A stretch of 64,000 nucleotides of DNA, taken from positions 62,001-126,000 of the forward strand of contig NZ_JBEWSZ010000008.1 in the NCBI RefSeq assembly GCF_040537815.1, written 5' to 3'. The position numbers were made by a program, and so were the translations under genes. Below the pieces are notes generated by a model. The model ran no database searches. It was given only the letters and a program-made list of their open reading frames with translations, and was not told the DNA's origin. Source of the DNA: Mesorhizobium shangrilense. GTDB taxonomy: Bacteria > Pseudomonadota > Alphaproteobacteria > Rhizobiales > Rhizobiaceae. How positions within the stretch are numbered: position 1 is the stretch's first letter; each line of letters begins with the position of its first letter. Shown here in pieces: positions 16,991 through 26,380 of this stretch.

Positions 16991-18175
16991 ATGATTTGCA
17001 GCTCATTAGTGCATGTGGAAGGATCCGGGAAAGGATGGTCGCGGGTCACTGGGTTGGCTGCCGCGACGTCAGCTTTTGTCCTGACAAGCTTTGCTGGAGT
17101 GTCGAATGTCGGCGATTCCGCATCGGCAGCACGCAGGAGCGACGAGCCTTTGAAGCCGGTTATGGCGACAGCCTACCAGCCGATAAAGGTGAAGATTTCA
17201 CCGGAAGAACTGGCATCTGGCTCTGTCGGGAAGGTTGTACGGGCAGACGTGGTGGTCGCTCTGCCGCTCGGAGGAGACCGCTTTAATGAGCGATTTGGCG
17301 GGGGTTGGAATAGTTTCGATGTAGTTGACAATACTGTGTCAGCTAAGGGAGCGCCGGGGGTGGTTGATCGCAGTTTGGTCGTTGCCTATGCGCCGGAGGC
17401 AGAAACAGCACTTGGTCTGCGTGAGCAAGCCGTGCGCTCCTCCATAGAGGTCTTCTCACATGGGGAGATGCAAGAGGAAATGGTGGACGGGCCATCCGTT
17501 GACGAAGTTACTGCGCTGAAGGGCGCCGTGACTCCGTCATGGAACGAGCCAAGGCCGGATTTGCTGGAAGGCGTTCCGGCCGAGTACGCAAAATTGGTGA
17601 CGACGATCTCCGCGGAAGAGGGTGTCGACCCGAATTTGATGTTGTCAATCATGCGCGTGGAGGACGCCGGGTTCGATCCGCAGGCTGTTAGCTCCGCAGG
17701 CGCGATTGGACTTATGCAGGTCATGCCCAAGGTTGGAGAGGCTTTTGGCGCGGCGGACCTCACGGAGCCCTCGCAGAATATAAGGGCAGGGGCGCGGTTT
17801 CTTCGCGTTCTCGTCGACAAGTACCGAAATCTCGTGCTGATCGCGTCAGCCTATAACGCCGGTGAGCCGAGAGTGGATGTCCGTCGGTCTCTGCCGTTGA
17901 TTCAGGAGACGGCGGATTACGTGACGCGCGTGGTGGGGCTCTACACTAATACGAGCTCGACCGACGAGGTTTTTGCGATCGGTCGCGGTGCTAGGGCTGC
18001 GCCGACGGCAAGGAAAGCGGGTGGAAGATCGGGACGGGCAGAGCGGGCGAAGTCGCCAATGCTGGTCTTTTCGGTTGGTAGCACGGGCGACGAAAGCGGC
18101 CGTGTGGAACAGGAGAGTGGACAGGTTCCCGTCAGTGGCCCTGTGAAGATCAAAAAGGAAGAGGTGCTTCAATGA
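16991..18175 (+). CDS. virB1: VirB1-like lytic transglycosylase
   Basis: The 394-residue product has an N-terminal hydrophobic export region, a long linker and a lytic-transglycosylase (SLT) domain at about residues 195-310. Motifs are ISAEEGVDPNLMLSIMRVED, then SSAGAIGLMQVMPKVGEAFG, and ASAYNAGEPRVD. The catalytic Glu is in MRVED; the usual following Ser is Asp here. It would cut peptidoglycan in the periplasm so that the T4SS can assemble. The C-terminal 80 residues are basic and disordered. The stop overlaps the virB2 start by four bases. It begins the virB operon. Confidence 0.88.
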   Translation: MICSSLVHVEGSGKGWSRVTGLAAATSAFVLTSFAGVSNVGDSASAARRSDEPLKPVMATAYQPIKVKISPEELASGSVGKVVRADVVVALPLGGDRFNERFGGGWNSFDVVDNTVSAKGAPGVVDRSLVVAYAPEAETALGLREQAVRSSIEVFSHGEMQEEMVDGPSVDEVTALKGAVTPSWNEPRPDLLEGVPAEYAKLVTTISAEEGVDPNLMLSIMRVEDAGFDPQAVSSAGAIGLMQVMPKVGEAFGAADLTEPSQNIRAGARFLRVLVDKYRNLVLIASAYNAGEPRVDVRRSLPLIQETADYVTRVVGLYTNTSSTDEVFAIGRGARAAPTARKAGGRSGRAERAKSPMLVFSVGSTGDESGRVEQESGQVPVSGPVKIKKEEVLQ

Positions 18176-18543
18176 ATATGATTGTGGGGACGTTGCAGGC
18201 GCTTGCCGTATATGGCCGGTCCGCCTGGTATTCGGCCAAGGGACGCAAGTGGATGGTTAACGGCGCGATGCTTGCCGTATCCAGCATGGTCCTGCTGGTA
18301 AGCCAATTCGAGCCGGCAGCTGCGCAGAACCTTGATGCTCTGCAGCAGGCGGCCGATCGGCTGGTGCAGTTCTTCGTTGGTCCGTTCGGCCGTTCGGTCG
18401 GCGCGATCGCTTTTATCGGCATGTTCCTTGCGGCTGCTTTTGGCTACTGGAATTGGGGCGCTCTTCTCAGGGTGGCAGGCTGCCTTGCCGGCATGTTTGC
18501 TGCTGCTGAATTGGTCGATTTCCTGGCCGGTAGCGGTAAGTGA
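18172..18543 (+). CDS. virB2: VirB2-like pilin
   Basis: The product of 123 residues has a long signal region with a hydrophobic stretch (AMLAVSSMVLLVSQF) and a likely cleavage after AAAQ. A mature pilin of about 70 residues follows, with two membrane helices (VGAIAFIGMFLAAAFGYW; VAGCLAGMFAAAELVDFLAG). VirB2 polymerises into the conjugative pilus and lines the secretion channel. The position between virB1 and virB3, with overlapping or tightly spaced ends, supports the call. Confidence 0.9.
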   Translation: MNMIVGTLQALAVYGRSAWYSAKGRKWMVNGAMLAVSSMVLLVSQFEPAAAQNLDALQQAADRLVQFFVGPFGRSVGAIAFIGMFLAAAFGYWNWGALLRVAGCLAGMFAAAELVDFLAGSGK

Positions 18544-18546
18544 TCC

Positions 18547-18873
18547 ATGGTGGCTGGAAGCAACAGCCACGGCGGCGAAGACGAATATATTGAGTCTTAC
18601 CCCGTCATACTGGCACTGACGCGACCGCCGACAGTGATGGGCATTCCGTATACATATTTTCTTGCGGAATGCCTCATCTCGCTGATGGTTTTCATGATCC
18701 TAGGTTCCATTTTATGGTTCCCGGTTTCTTTCATTGTCTGCCACAGCATTCTGTATGTGCTGACAGTGAAGCTCGATCTTTGGTTTTTTGACATTGTCGG
18801 TCGTCTCAGCATGTGCGGCGTGAACCCATTGGGCCGCAAGCTTGGGGGCGGGGTTCGAACGTACGGGGTTTGA
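18547..18873 (+). CDS. virB3: VirB3-like inner-membrane protein
   Basis: This 108-residue protein has the VirB3 pattern: PVILALTRPPTVMGIPYTYF followed by a pair of membrane helices (ISLMVFMILGSILWFPVSFI…) and the end FDIVGRLSM. VirB3 is a small inner-membrane part of the T4SS that works with VirB4. It starts 4 bases after the virB2 stop and ends 4 bases before virB4. Confidence 0.9.
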   Translation: MVAGSNSHGGEDEYIESYPVILALTRPPTVMGIPYTYFLAECLISLMVFMILGSILWFPVSFIVCHSILYVLTVKLDLWFFDIVGRLSMCGVNPLGRKLGGGVRTYGV

Positions 18874-18876
18874 TCG

Positions 18877-21399
18877 ATGAATACGATGGCGCGTTCCTTG
18901 AAGGGATCATTGACGAAGGGTTGGGAGATCTTCGCCGACAAGAGCATCTCCACCCACATCCCCTTCTACGTGCCGATTGAAAACGGCATCATTCGGCTGA
19001 AAAATGACTGTCTTGTCTCGACGCTTCGGCTGAACGGTTTTTCGTTCGAGACCGCTGACATCGAGACGATCAACATGCTTCAGCGTCAACGCAATTCTGC
19101 GTTCCGCGCGATCTCCTCGATTGGTAATTTTTCACTCTACACGCATGTCATTCGGCACAAGGTTGCGCCGTCGTTGCCGTCGAATTTTGCCGATCCGTTT
19201 ATGAAAAAGATGGACGACATCTATCAGGCGAGCATTTCGAAGAACGAAATGTTCGTGAACGACACTTATGTGTCGCTAGTCGTGCGCCCTTTCTTCAAGA
19301 AGGGATCTGCGCTTTCGCGCGTCATGGGCGTGGGCGGTAATGTCGTTCGAAAAGAGCAGTTCCGTCTAATGCGGGACAAGCTCGTCGAGGCCACGCGCGC
19401 GATTGAGAAGTCACTGGATGCCTATGGGCCGAAGGTGCTGCACGACGTGCAGCGCGTCGAGGTCGATCTTGGCAACGGCAAGCGGATTTACCGCGATATC
19501 TCCCAGGACATGGTTCTTGAAGAGGGCGCGAGGAAGGTTTGGTTCTCGGAGCAGTGCGAGTTCTTCTACACACTGCTGAACGGCGGTCGGGTAAGGCCGA
19601 TCCGCCTGGGTAACACTCCGATTGATGAATTGCTGCCCGCACGGCGCACATCGATCGGCAATCGCATAATTCATCTGCAGGGCGATACGCCCGAAGATGA
19701 TCGGTACGCCGGTATAGTCTCGCTTAAGGAGTACCCTCCGGAGACTGGCGCGGGCATGCTCGATTACATCTTGAAGCTGCCCTTTGAGATGGTTGTCACA
19801 CAGTCGATGTCGTTCGTCGACGACATGGCCGCACGCAACCGAATTGAGCGGTTGGACCGGCAGCTCTCCAAGGCGGACGAGGGCGGGTCCAGTGTGCATG
19901 CAAATCTCGATATCGCCCGTGACGAGTTGGCGCGAAAGCGGGTGGCTTTTGCTGAACATCATTTGACGGTCATGCCGATCGCGAAGACCACGGCGCAACT
20001 TGACGATGCTGTGGCACTTATCGGTAACGAGTTGGGCGCCCTTGGCGCTTCATACGTGCGAGAGGATCTCAATGCCGAACCGGCCTATTGGGCTCAGCTC
20101 CCGGGCAATCAGGCTTATATTGCGCGTCGGGCGTTGATCTCCACGCTGAATTTTGCCGGATTGAGCAGCTTCCACGCCTATCCTTATGGCAAGCCGGACG
20201 GTAACCACTGGGGACCGGCAATCACGATCTTCGAAACGACATCAGGCACGCCGTTCTTCTTCAACTTCCATCAGGGCGATGTCGGACACACGACCGTGTT
20301 TGGTCCTACCGGTTCCGGTAAGACGGTGATCATGGCGTTCATGATCCTGCAGGCGTACAGGGTTAACCCGCGGCTCAAGACAGTGGTGTTCGACAAGGAT
20401 CGCGGCCTTGACATTATGGTCCGCGCTGCCGGCGGGACGTATATGACTTTGGAACCGGGTGAGCCGTCGGGCTGGAACCCGCTTCTTCTCGAGGATACGG
20501 AGAGGAACCGGGTGTTTCTATACCGGCTTTTGAGCTTCATGCTCAAGCCGGCGAAGGAGGGCGAAAACCTCACGCCCCAGGAAGAGTCCATCATCCGCAA
20601 TGCGATCAAGTCGGTCTTGAAGACCAAGGATAAGTCTTATCGTAGGTTATCGTCGCTGCGCGCGCTGCTAGCTGGTAGCGAGCGAACCGAAGGAAGCCTC
20701 ATTGCGAGATTGGACAAGTGGGTTGACCAAGGCCCGTATGCTTGGCTCTTCGACAATGCGGAGGACAATCTGGACGTCACGAAGCCGATGATCGGGTTCG
20801 ACATGACGTCAATCCTTGACGATCCGACGGTCCGCACGGCAGCGCTTTTGTACATGTTCCATCGGCTGGATGCCATTTATGACGGCAAATCGCCCATCAT
20901 CAACCTTATGGACGAGGCGTGGAAGCTGCTCGATGACGATGAATTCAAGCGCACGATGAAGGACTACTTCAAGACCATCCGTAAGCGGAATGGTCTTGTC
21001 ATCTTCGGAACGCAGTCGGCCGATGACGTCGTGCAGTCGAGCGTGAGCCGGACCATTATCGAGCAGACGTCCACCAACATTTTCTTTGCAAACCCAAAGG
21101 CTGACGATAGCTCCTACATGAATCATTTCGGCCTTTCGCAGGCCGAATTCGATTGGGTGAAGAACGGCGATCCAAAGTCGCGATTCATGCTTATCAAGCA
21201 CGCGAAGGACAGCGTGATCGCCCGTGTGGACATGTCTCACATGCCGGAATTCATCAAGGTGTTGTCGGGTCGCGAGGAAACCGTGCGCGAGGTCGAGATT
21301 CTTCGCGACGAATATGGAGACGATCCGAAGAACTGGCTGTCGAAATTCTGTGATTGGAACGAGGGAGAAGGGGATGAACAACGCAATGTCACCAAATAG
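18877..21399 (+). CDS. virB4: VirB4-like T4SS ATPase
   Basis: The 840-residue length matches VirB4. A CagE/TrbE/VirB4 N-terminal domain precedes the ATPase. Walker A (GPTGSGKT) lies near residue 475, Walker B (IINLMDEAW) near 678, and the late motif FGTQSADDV near 710. The protein powers pilus biogenesis and substrate transfer at the inner membrane. The start ATG follows a GATCG spacer right behind virB3, and the 3' end overlaps the next gene by 26 bases. Confidence 0.95.
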   Translation: MNTMARSLKGSLTKGWEIFADKSISTHIPFYVPIENGIIRLKNDCLVSTLRLNGFSFETADIETINMLQRQRNSAFRAISSIGNFSLYTHVIRHKVAPSLPSNFADPFMKKMDDIYQASISKNEMFVNDTYVSLVVRPFFKKGSALSRVMGVGGNVVRKEQFRLMRDKLVEATRAIEKSLDAYGPKVLHDVQRVEVDLGNGKRIYRDISQDMVLEEGARKVWFSEQCEFFYTLLNGGRVRPIRLGNTPIDELLPARRTSIGNRIIHLQGDTPEDDRYAGIVSLKEYPPETGAGMLDYILKLPFEMVVTQSMSFVDDMAARNRIERLDRQLSKADEGGSSVHANLDIARDELARKRVAFAEHHLTVMPIAKTTAQLDDAVALIGNELGALGASYVREDLNAEPAYWAQLPGNQAYIARRALISTLNFAGLSSFHAYPYGKPDGNHWGPAITIFETTSGTPFFFNFHQGDVGHTTVFGPTGSGKTVIMAFMILQAYRVNPRLKTVVFDKDRGLDIMVRAAGGTYMTLEPGEPSGWNPLLLEDTERNRVFLYRLLSFMLKPAKEGENLTPQEESIIRNAIKSVLKTKDKSYRRLSSLRALLAGSERTEGSLIARLDKWVDQGPYAWLFDNAEDNLDVTKPMIGFDMTSILDDPTVRTAALLYMFHRLDAIYDGKSPIINLMDEAWKLLDDDEFKRTMKDYFKTIRKRNGLVIFGTQSADDVVQSSVSRTIIEQTSTNIFFANPKADDSSYMNHFGLSQAEFDWVKNGDPKSRFMLIKHAKDSVIARVDMSHMPEFIKVLSGREETVREVEILRDEYGDDPKNWLSKFCDWNEGEGDEQRNVTK

Positions 21400-22552
21400 G
21401 GCATTGGCCGTTGCGTTGGCAATGGCTACTGCATTGTCGTCCTCGGTCGCGCTGGCGCAGGTCCCGGTTATCGACGGCGCGCGAGTGAAAATCCAAACGC
21501 AGACGATGGACTGGTATACGACCTATGAGGCCGACACCAAGAAGGTGAAGGGCGCGTCAGGTGGCACAACTGAAAGCGTTGCCCCAGGGCAGGGATCTGG
21601 ATCGCCAATGGACTGCTCGGCTGAGGGCATGTCGGGCGATACGACACGGGCGCCAGCAGCAAAGCGCACGCATAGCCAGCAAGAGATTGCGCGAATGGTG
21701 GAGGAGGAAGCCATCCGTCAGGGTGTCGATCCTAATTTCGCGATGGCAATTGCCGAACAGGAATCGCGTTTCAGGCAGTCTGCTCGTTCGGGCGTTGGGG
21801 CTATTGGCGTGATGCAGCTCATGCCAGGGACAGCCGCAGAGTTGGACGTCAATCCGTACGATACGCGGGACAATATCCGCGGCGGCGTGAAGTACATAAA
21901 GAAGCTGCAAGGCATGTTCGGCAACCGTACCGATCTTGTGGCCGCTGGCTATAATGCCGGGCCATATCGGCAGTCGCTCCTGAATGGCAGAGTCCCGAAC
22001 ATTCCAGAAACTCAGGATTACGTCAAAAAGGTCTCCGGCTACTACAATCAAAACAAAGCACACAACGGCGATCGGGCACCACAGGGTGGAAGCACGCCCG
22101 ACCCGGAGACCGTTGGCTATAATCAGGCATGCGGAGAGCCGCTGAAAAAGGCGCTGGACCGGAACACAGAAGCGCAGCTCGAGCGAGGCAAGATCTGGAA
22201 CGAGTTTGTGCAGAAATCGACGGAAGCAAATCAGCAATATTTGCAGCGCTTGCAGGCCGGATTGACTGCTGCATCGGCGGGGTTGCGATCGAGTGGTGCT
22301 GGGGGTGACAAGGGATTTGGCGATGGATCCCTTGTGATGCCGGAGGTTCAGTGCCCAACAGCGGTATTCAATACCGGAGGAACGCGCTGCTATGCCGTCC
22401 CGTCGCCTGCATCCACGAAGGACATTCAGGGCTGGTTGATGAATTTGCAAGAGCAGGCCCGTTTGAAGGGGGAGGCGGCAACTTTCTCTGTCATGGAAGA
22501 TCCCGCGTTGGGGCTAGTAACGGTGGTCGATAACCGGCCGATCGCGCAGTAG
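21374..22552 (+). CDS. second lytic transglycosylase, VirB5-associated
   Basis: The start at ATG 21374 lies inside the end of virB4 behind GAGAAGGGG. The product (392 residues) has a signal peptide (…ALSSSVALAQVPVIDGA). An SLT domain spans about residues 110-225 with canonical motifs: AIAEQESRFRQSARSGVGAI, GVMQLMP and AAGYNAGP. A cysteine-containing C-terminal region follows. The N-terminus just after the signal (QVPVIDGARVKI) resembles that of the next gene (QVPVTDAANIKI). The operon thus encodes two transglycosylases, and this one has the more standard active site (QESRF). Confidence 0.85.
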   Translation: MNNAMSPNRALAVALAMATALSSSVALAQVPVIDGARVKIQTQTMDWYTTYEADTKKVKGASGGTTESVAPGQGSGSPMDCSAEGMSGDTTRAPAAKRTHSQQEIARMVEEEAIRQGVDPNFAMAIAEQESRFRQSARSGVGAIGVMQLMPGTAAELDVNPYDTRDNIRGGVKYIKKLQGMFGNRTDLVAAGYNAGPYRQSLLNGRVPNIPETQDYVKKVSGYYNQNKAHNGDRAPQGGSTPDPETVGYNQACGEPLKKALDRNTEAQLERGKIWNEFVQKSTEANQQYLQRLQAGLTAASAGLRSSGAGGDKGFGDGSLVMPEVQCPTAVFNTGGTRCYAVPSPASTKDIQGWLMNLQEQARLKGEAATFSVMEDPALGLVTVVDNRPIAQ

Positions 22553-22576
22553 CAGTTGGAAAAGAGGATAGGCGAA

Positions 22577-23368
22577 ATGAAGAAACTCATCATAGCAGGC
22601 GCATTGAGCGTTCTCGCGATGTCGTCGGCATATGCGCAGGTCCCTGTCACGGACGCTGCAAATATCAAAATCAACCAGGAAATTCAGCGGCTATCCGCTC
22701 AGATCCAGCAGGATACGTCGGTCGTCAAGGACAACACGACAAAGACCCTGCAGGCCATTACCGGCGACCGAACCCAGGACGCCAGTCAGTTCGCATCGCT
22801 TGCGGCTGGCAACGGTTTCAGCATGGGACAGGCGCCTGGATTCGACAGCATCCTGTCGGGTAATTCGGCAGTTTTCGGGGGAATTGGTGGCCAATTCCAG
22901 AACGCTGCGGCGAAGCTCATTAATGGGCTCAATCTGGTGAAGATGGTTACCGATACGGTGAATGGCGGAAGCCTGTCAGGCGCCAATCAAGCCTATTCTC
23001 AGGGTATTAATGCCCTCACAACGATGACAGCCCTAACGGACGCGATGAACGCTGCGTCAAAGGATCGTCAGAATTCGTTCCAGCAGGCAACACAGCAGAT
23101 CGGCACGGCGAAAGATCTTAAGGGCGCGCTTGAGCAGAACACGCAAATGGTGCTGCAGGGCAACCAGACCGCCAACGAGGCAGTCGGATCGCTCAACAAC
23201 CAAGTCATGCTGCTCAATCAGCAGTACAAAGCAGGGTTGGCAACGTCGTCACAGAATATGAAGGTATTTGCTCCGCTTCCCGACAGTGTCATCCGCAGTG
23301 GCAGTCAACAGCCGCAAGGATCGTCGGTACGTGATCAATTGAAGGCCTTCGAGGATCAGAACCAGTGA
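22577..23368 (+). CDS. virB5: VirB5-like minor pilus protein
   Basis: ATG 22577 follows AGGATAGGCG. The 263-residue product has a signal peptide (MKKLIIAGALSVLAMSSAYA) and a helical, glutamine-rich mature part with coiled-coil character (INQEIQRLSAQIQQDTSVVK; QQATQQIGTAKDLKGALEQN). This is typical of VirB5/TrbJ proteins, which sit at the pilus tip and affect adhesion and host range. Order after virB4 supports it. Confidence 0.85.
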   Translation: MKKLIIAGALSVLAMSSAYAQVPVTDAANIKINQEIQRLSAQIQQDTSVVKDNTTKTLQAITGDRTQDASQFASLAAGNGFSMGQAPGFDSILSGNSAVFGGIGGQFQNAAAKLINGLNLVKMVTDTVNGGSLSGANQAYSQGINALTTMTALTDAMNAASKDRQNSFQQATQQIGTAKDLKGALEQNTQMVLQGNQTANEAVGSLNNQVMLLNQQYKAGLATSSQNMKVFAPLPDSVIRSGSQQPQGSSVRDQLKAFEDQNQ

Positions 23369-23580
23369 AGGTTGTGGGTTTTTTGATACTGGCCTGCGCG
23401 GCCATAACCGGTTGCGCGGGCAAATATGAGCAGTTGGCAAGGTGTTCGGCCGATGAAAACCCCGTGCCGAGTATGGCCTATGGCTCGGAAGCTAAAGGGA
23501 GCACTGAGCCTGGTGACGTGTTTTTGGCTGTGACAAATGAAGACGATTGCGGTCCCATGAGGCCGGTGAATCCATTCTAA
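23365..23580 (+). CDS. small lipoprotein, VirB7-like position
   Basis: A GTG start at 23365 overlaps the virB5 stop. The 71-residue product has a lipoprotein signal (VVGFLILACAAITGCAGKYE), lipobox ITGC, and two further cysteines in the mature part (RCSADE, DDCGPM). In VirB systems a small lipoprotein near virB5/virB6 is either VirB7, which stabilises VirB9, or an entry-exclusion lipoprotein. The sequence does not decide between them. Confidence 0.7.
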   Translation: MKVVGFLILACAAITGCAGKYEQLARCSADENPVPSMAYGSEAKGSTEPGDVFLAVTNEDDCGPMRPVNPF

Positions 23581-23589
23581 GGGGGACCG

Positions 23590-24675
23590 ATGGACGCGGT
23601 CAGCTATGCAGTCAATTTTTATGGCGACGCGCTAAGCTATTTCGACAAGATCAATGTTGCCTCCCTGGAGAGAGCCTGGGGATTGTTCGCCGAGAACGGC
23701 AATTTGATCTCTGCCATCTTGGCGCTCTTCTTGATCCTGTATTTTCTGTGGGGAGCGCTCGGGCTTTCCAGCGTGACCTTGCAGGACATGGCCATAACCG
23801 GATTCAAGGTTGCATTAGCATATGCGCTAATCATGTCGTGGGCGATATTTTACGACAACATCGCGCAGTTTGTCTTGGAAACTCCCCAGCAGTTGGGGTC
23901 AGCAATATCATCTGCGATGGGAGGAGACGTAGCTGGTGCGAATTTGGCGCAGCAAGTCGCCAGTATGTGTTTGAAGATCTACAATTTCACGATGAAGCTA
24001 TTTAACTCGTTCGAGTCTGGCATCATGCCGAATGTGACCGGCGCTGTTATTGTATTTATCGTGTTCTGTTTTGGTCTATTGCCAATGCTCCTGATCCTGA
24101 CGGGAGTGACGCTTTTCTCCAAGATGATTACGGCTATCATGTTGGCTGTCGGTCCTATTGCGATCCTTTGCTACTTTTTTCACATCACGAATTTCGTCTT
24201 TGGTGCCTGGGTGAGAGGAATTGCCTACGGCATGTTCATGCTCCTCTTCACTTACATCATGGCGGGCCTGGCTTTCGGCTTTCTTGCTGGAATGATGGAG
24301 ACGGTGAACGATAGCATGGCAACTAAGGAGAATGCACTTGCGATCGCGATCGCCATAGTTCTGTATCTTGCGATCATTTCCTATTTCATTCTGCAGGTGC
24401 CGGATTTCGCGAAGTCCTTTGCGTTTGGTGCGGCTATGAGCGGCGTTTCAGGCGGCGGGTATGTGCCGGAACTCTATCGTGGTGCTCAGAGCAGACTTTC
24501 CAAGGGTAACAGCAGAGGGGCACAAGCCGCAGGGGCAGCGCTTGCCATGGCCGGCGGGCCGAAGGGTGCCCTCTTGGCAACAATGGCTGCCGGGGGGGCT
24601 ATGGGCCGAGGCATGGGTGCTGGTGCGGGTGCGTTAGGGCGGATGTTGACAAACAGACGGCGCAACGGCGGCTAA
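23590..24675 (+). CDS. virB6: VirB6-like polytopic membrane protein
   Basis: This 361-residue protein has at least five membrane helices in the VirB6/TrbL pattern (LISAILALFLILYFLWGALG; ALAYALIMSWAIFY; VIVFIVFCFGLLPMLLILTG; FMLLFTYIMAGLAFGFLAG; IVLYLAIISYFILQVP). The tail is rich in glycine and alanine. VirB6 forms part of the inner-membrane channel. The gene follows the lipoprotein by 9 bases. After it the operon has a 117-base gap, the only real gap within virB. Confidence 0.92.
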   Translation: MDAVSYAVNFYGDALSYFDKINVASLERAWGLFAENGNLISAILALFLILYFLWGALGLSSVTLQDMAITGFKVALAYALIMSWAIFYDNIAQFVLETPQQLGSAISSAMGGDVAGANLAQQVASMCLKIYNFTMKLFNSFESGIMPNVTGAVIVFIVFCFGLLPMLLILTGVTLFSKMITAIMLAVGPIAILCYFFHITNFVFGAWVRGIAYGMFMLLFTYIMAGLAFGFLAGMMETVNDSMATKENALAIAIAIVLYLAIISYFILQVPDFAKSFAFGAAMSGVSGGGYVPELYRGAQSRLSKGNSRGAQAAGAALAMAGGPKGALLATMAAGGAMGRGMGAGAGALGRMLTNRRRNGG

Positions 24676-24792
24676 TTGGCGGTTGTTGCCGTAAGGAAAC
24701 CCATTTTCTTGCACTTGAGTGTAATTTATGGTGCATGTGATTGATTCACACGCCACAAAGTTTGTGTCGATTGGGACATATGAGGTTGGAAA

Positions 24793-25530
24793 GTGGCGTT
24801 CTTTAAGAAGCGGCAGAACGAGGTGCCAAGCGATCAGGCGCCAGGTCCGCAAGAGACTTATGATCAGCACCTTTCATGGGGCGAGAAGAACAAATCATTG
24901 AGGACGCTGATTGGCCTCATTTTGCTGTTCTTCGCCGTGGCTGGATGGGCAGTAGCGGGAATTTTGTCTTTCTCGGTTGCACAGCTATTTCCATTGGTGC
25001 GCACCGAGGTCGTGCCCCTCATCGTCGATAAGAACACCGGCTATATGGAAACCGTGACGACGCTCGAGAAGGACCGGACAAACGTCGCGGAAATGCAGGC
25101 TGTTAGAGCCGCCTTTGTTGGCAACTATGCCATCCGGCGCGAGACCTACGATCCACGTTATCTGTCAGACAATTTCGACATGATTGCTCTCTGGTCCGAG
25201 CCGGGCTCGAAGGCCTTTAAGGACTATGAGGAGTCGATGAATCCATCGAACCCACGGGGGCCGGTGAAGACTTTGGGATCAACCGGTGAAATTCGCCCGG
25301 AGATCCTTTCAGTCAATCCTCTCAACGCTAACACCATGAATGTGCGCTTCGAGACGAGAGAGCGCCAGCGTGGTGGCGAGGTGGTGAACAGGTGGTCTGC
25401 CACGGTTCGTTATAAGCAGATCAATTTGCAGGCAAGCAACAGGGTGCGGCTTTACAACCCGCTCGGTTTTGTCGTGACCGAGTATGTAAAGGTGCCTGAA
25501 AACATGCCGTCCGGGTTGGTGGGTCAATGA
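24793..25530 (+). CDS. virB8: VirB8-like inner-membrane protein
   Basis: The GTG start at 24793 follows AGGTTGGAAA. The 245-residue product has a short cytoplasmic N-terminus, one membrane helix at about 38-62 (LIGLILLFFAVAGWAVAGIL), and the periplasmic VirB8 domain (YAIRRETYDPRYLSDNFDMI, then PLGFVVTEY). VirB8 nucleates the T4SS core. The 117-base gap before it may hold an internal promoter, but I see no clear −35/−10 pair. The stop overlaps virB9 by four bases. Confidence 0.93.
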   Translation: MAFFKKRQNEVPSDQAPGPQETYDQHLSWGEKNKSLRTLIGLILLFFAVAGWAVAGILSFSVAQLFPLVRTEVVPLIVDKNTGYMETVTTLEKDRTNVAEMQAVRAAFVGNYAIRRETYDPRYLSDNFDMIALWSEPGSKAFKDYEESMNPSNPRGPVKTLGSTGEIRPEILSVNPLNANTMNVRFETRERQRGGEVVNRWSATVRYKQINLQASNRVRLYNPLGFVVTEYVKVPENMPSGLVGQ

Positions 25531-26372
25531 AGAGAACGACGACTATCCTCTTGAGCCTGCTTTTGACCATATCAATGGCTCATGCGGAACTGGTTGCTCG
25601 GCCTGGCCGGCTCGATCCGCGTGTGCGGACGTTGCCCTATTCGTCAGAGCAGGTGTTTTTGGTCACAGGAACCTACGGGATGGTGACGACCATCCTGTTC
25701 GGTGCTGATGAGGAAATCACCCAGGTCGTCGCCGGCGACACCGTGTCATGGCAGATACTAACATCAGCAGACCGGCGGTCGCTGACGTTGAAGCCGATGG
25801 AAAAAGATGCGCCGACGAATTTGTCGGTGGTTACATCAAAGCGGACCTACTCTTTTGATCTTCGCGTTAACGACACCCGCTCGATGCTCAATCAGACTTA
25901 CAAGCTACGCTTCACGTATCCCGAGGACGCAGGACTGAGGGGCACGGCGGAGATGTGGAAGCAGGCACAGGACGCCCAAAAAAACCCTAATATCAAGAAC
26001 ATCCGCCGGGATAAGGTCAACTACGACTACGGTTTCAAAGGCAGCGATTCAGCCAAGCCTTTGTGGGTGTTCGACGATGGGCTGAAAACCTTCATGAAGT
26101 TCACTGGTGACGTTCCAGCGATTTTTATCGTTGACCGAAAGCGACGCGAAAGCCTCATAAACTACCGGAGGGAAGAGGACTATATCGTCATCGATACAGT
26201 TTCGCGGCAATGGACGCTACGCTACGGCACGGAGGAAGAAACGTGCCTTTTCAATTTGCGGACCGCACCGGCCGATGCGCCAGCGCCGATCGAAGGCGTG
26301 GTGGGTCCTAAGAGGATTGGCAAGGGCGGATCGCGCAGCGGCCCTCTCCAACCGCAAACTCGATCAAGGTAG
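25527..26372 (+). CDS. virB9: VirB9-like core-complex protein
   Basis: The 281-residue product has a signal peptide (TTILLSLLLTISMAHAE). The N-terminal VirB9 domain has RVRTLPYSSEQVFLVTGTYG and the C-terminal domain has KPLWVFDDGLKTFMKFTGD, a conserved VirB9/CagX block that interacts with VirB7. With VirB7 and VirB10 it forms the ring spanning to the outer membrane. Order and overlap with virB8 match a standard operon. Confidence 0.93.
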   Translation: MKRTTTILLSLLLTISMAHAELVARPGRLDPRVRTLPYSSEQVFLVTGTYGMVTTILFGADEEITQVVAGDTVSWQILTSADRRSLTLKPMEKDAPTNLSVVTSKRTYSFDLRVNDTRSMLNQTYKLRFTYPEDAGLRGTAEMWKQAQDAQKNPNIKNIRRDKVNYDYGFKGSDSAKPLWVFDDGLKTFMKFTGDVPAIFIVDRKRRESLINYRREEDYIVIDTVSRQWTLRYGTEEETCLFNLRTAPADAPAPIEGVVGPKRIGKGGSRSGPLQPQTRSR

Positions 26373-26380
26373 GGGGCAAG

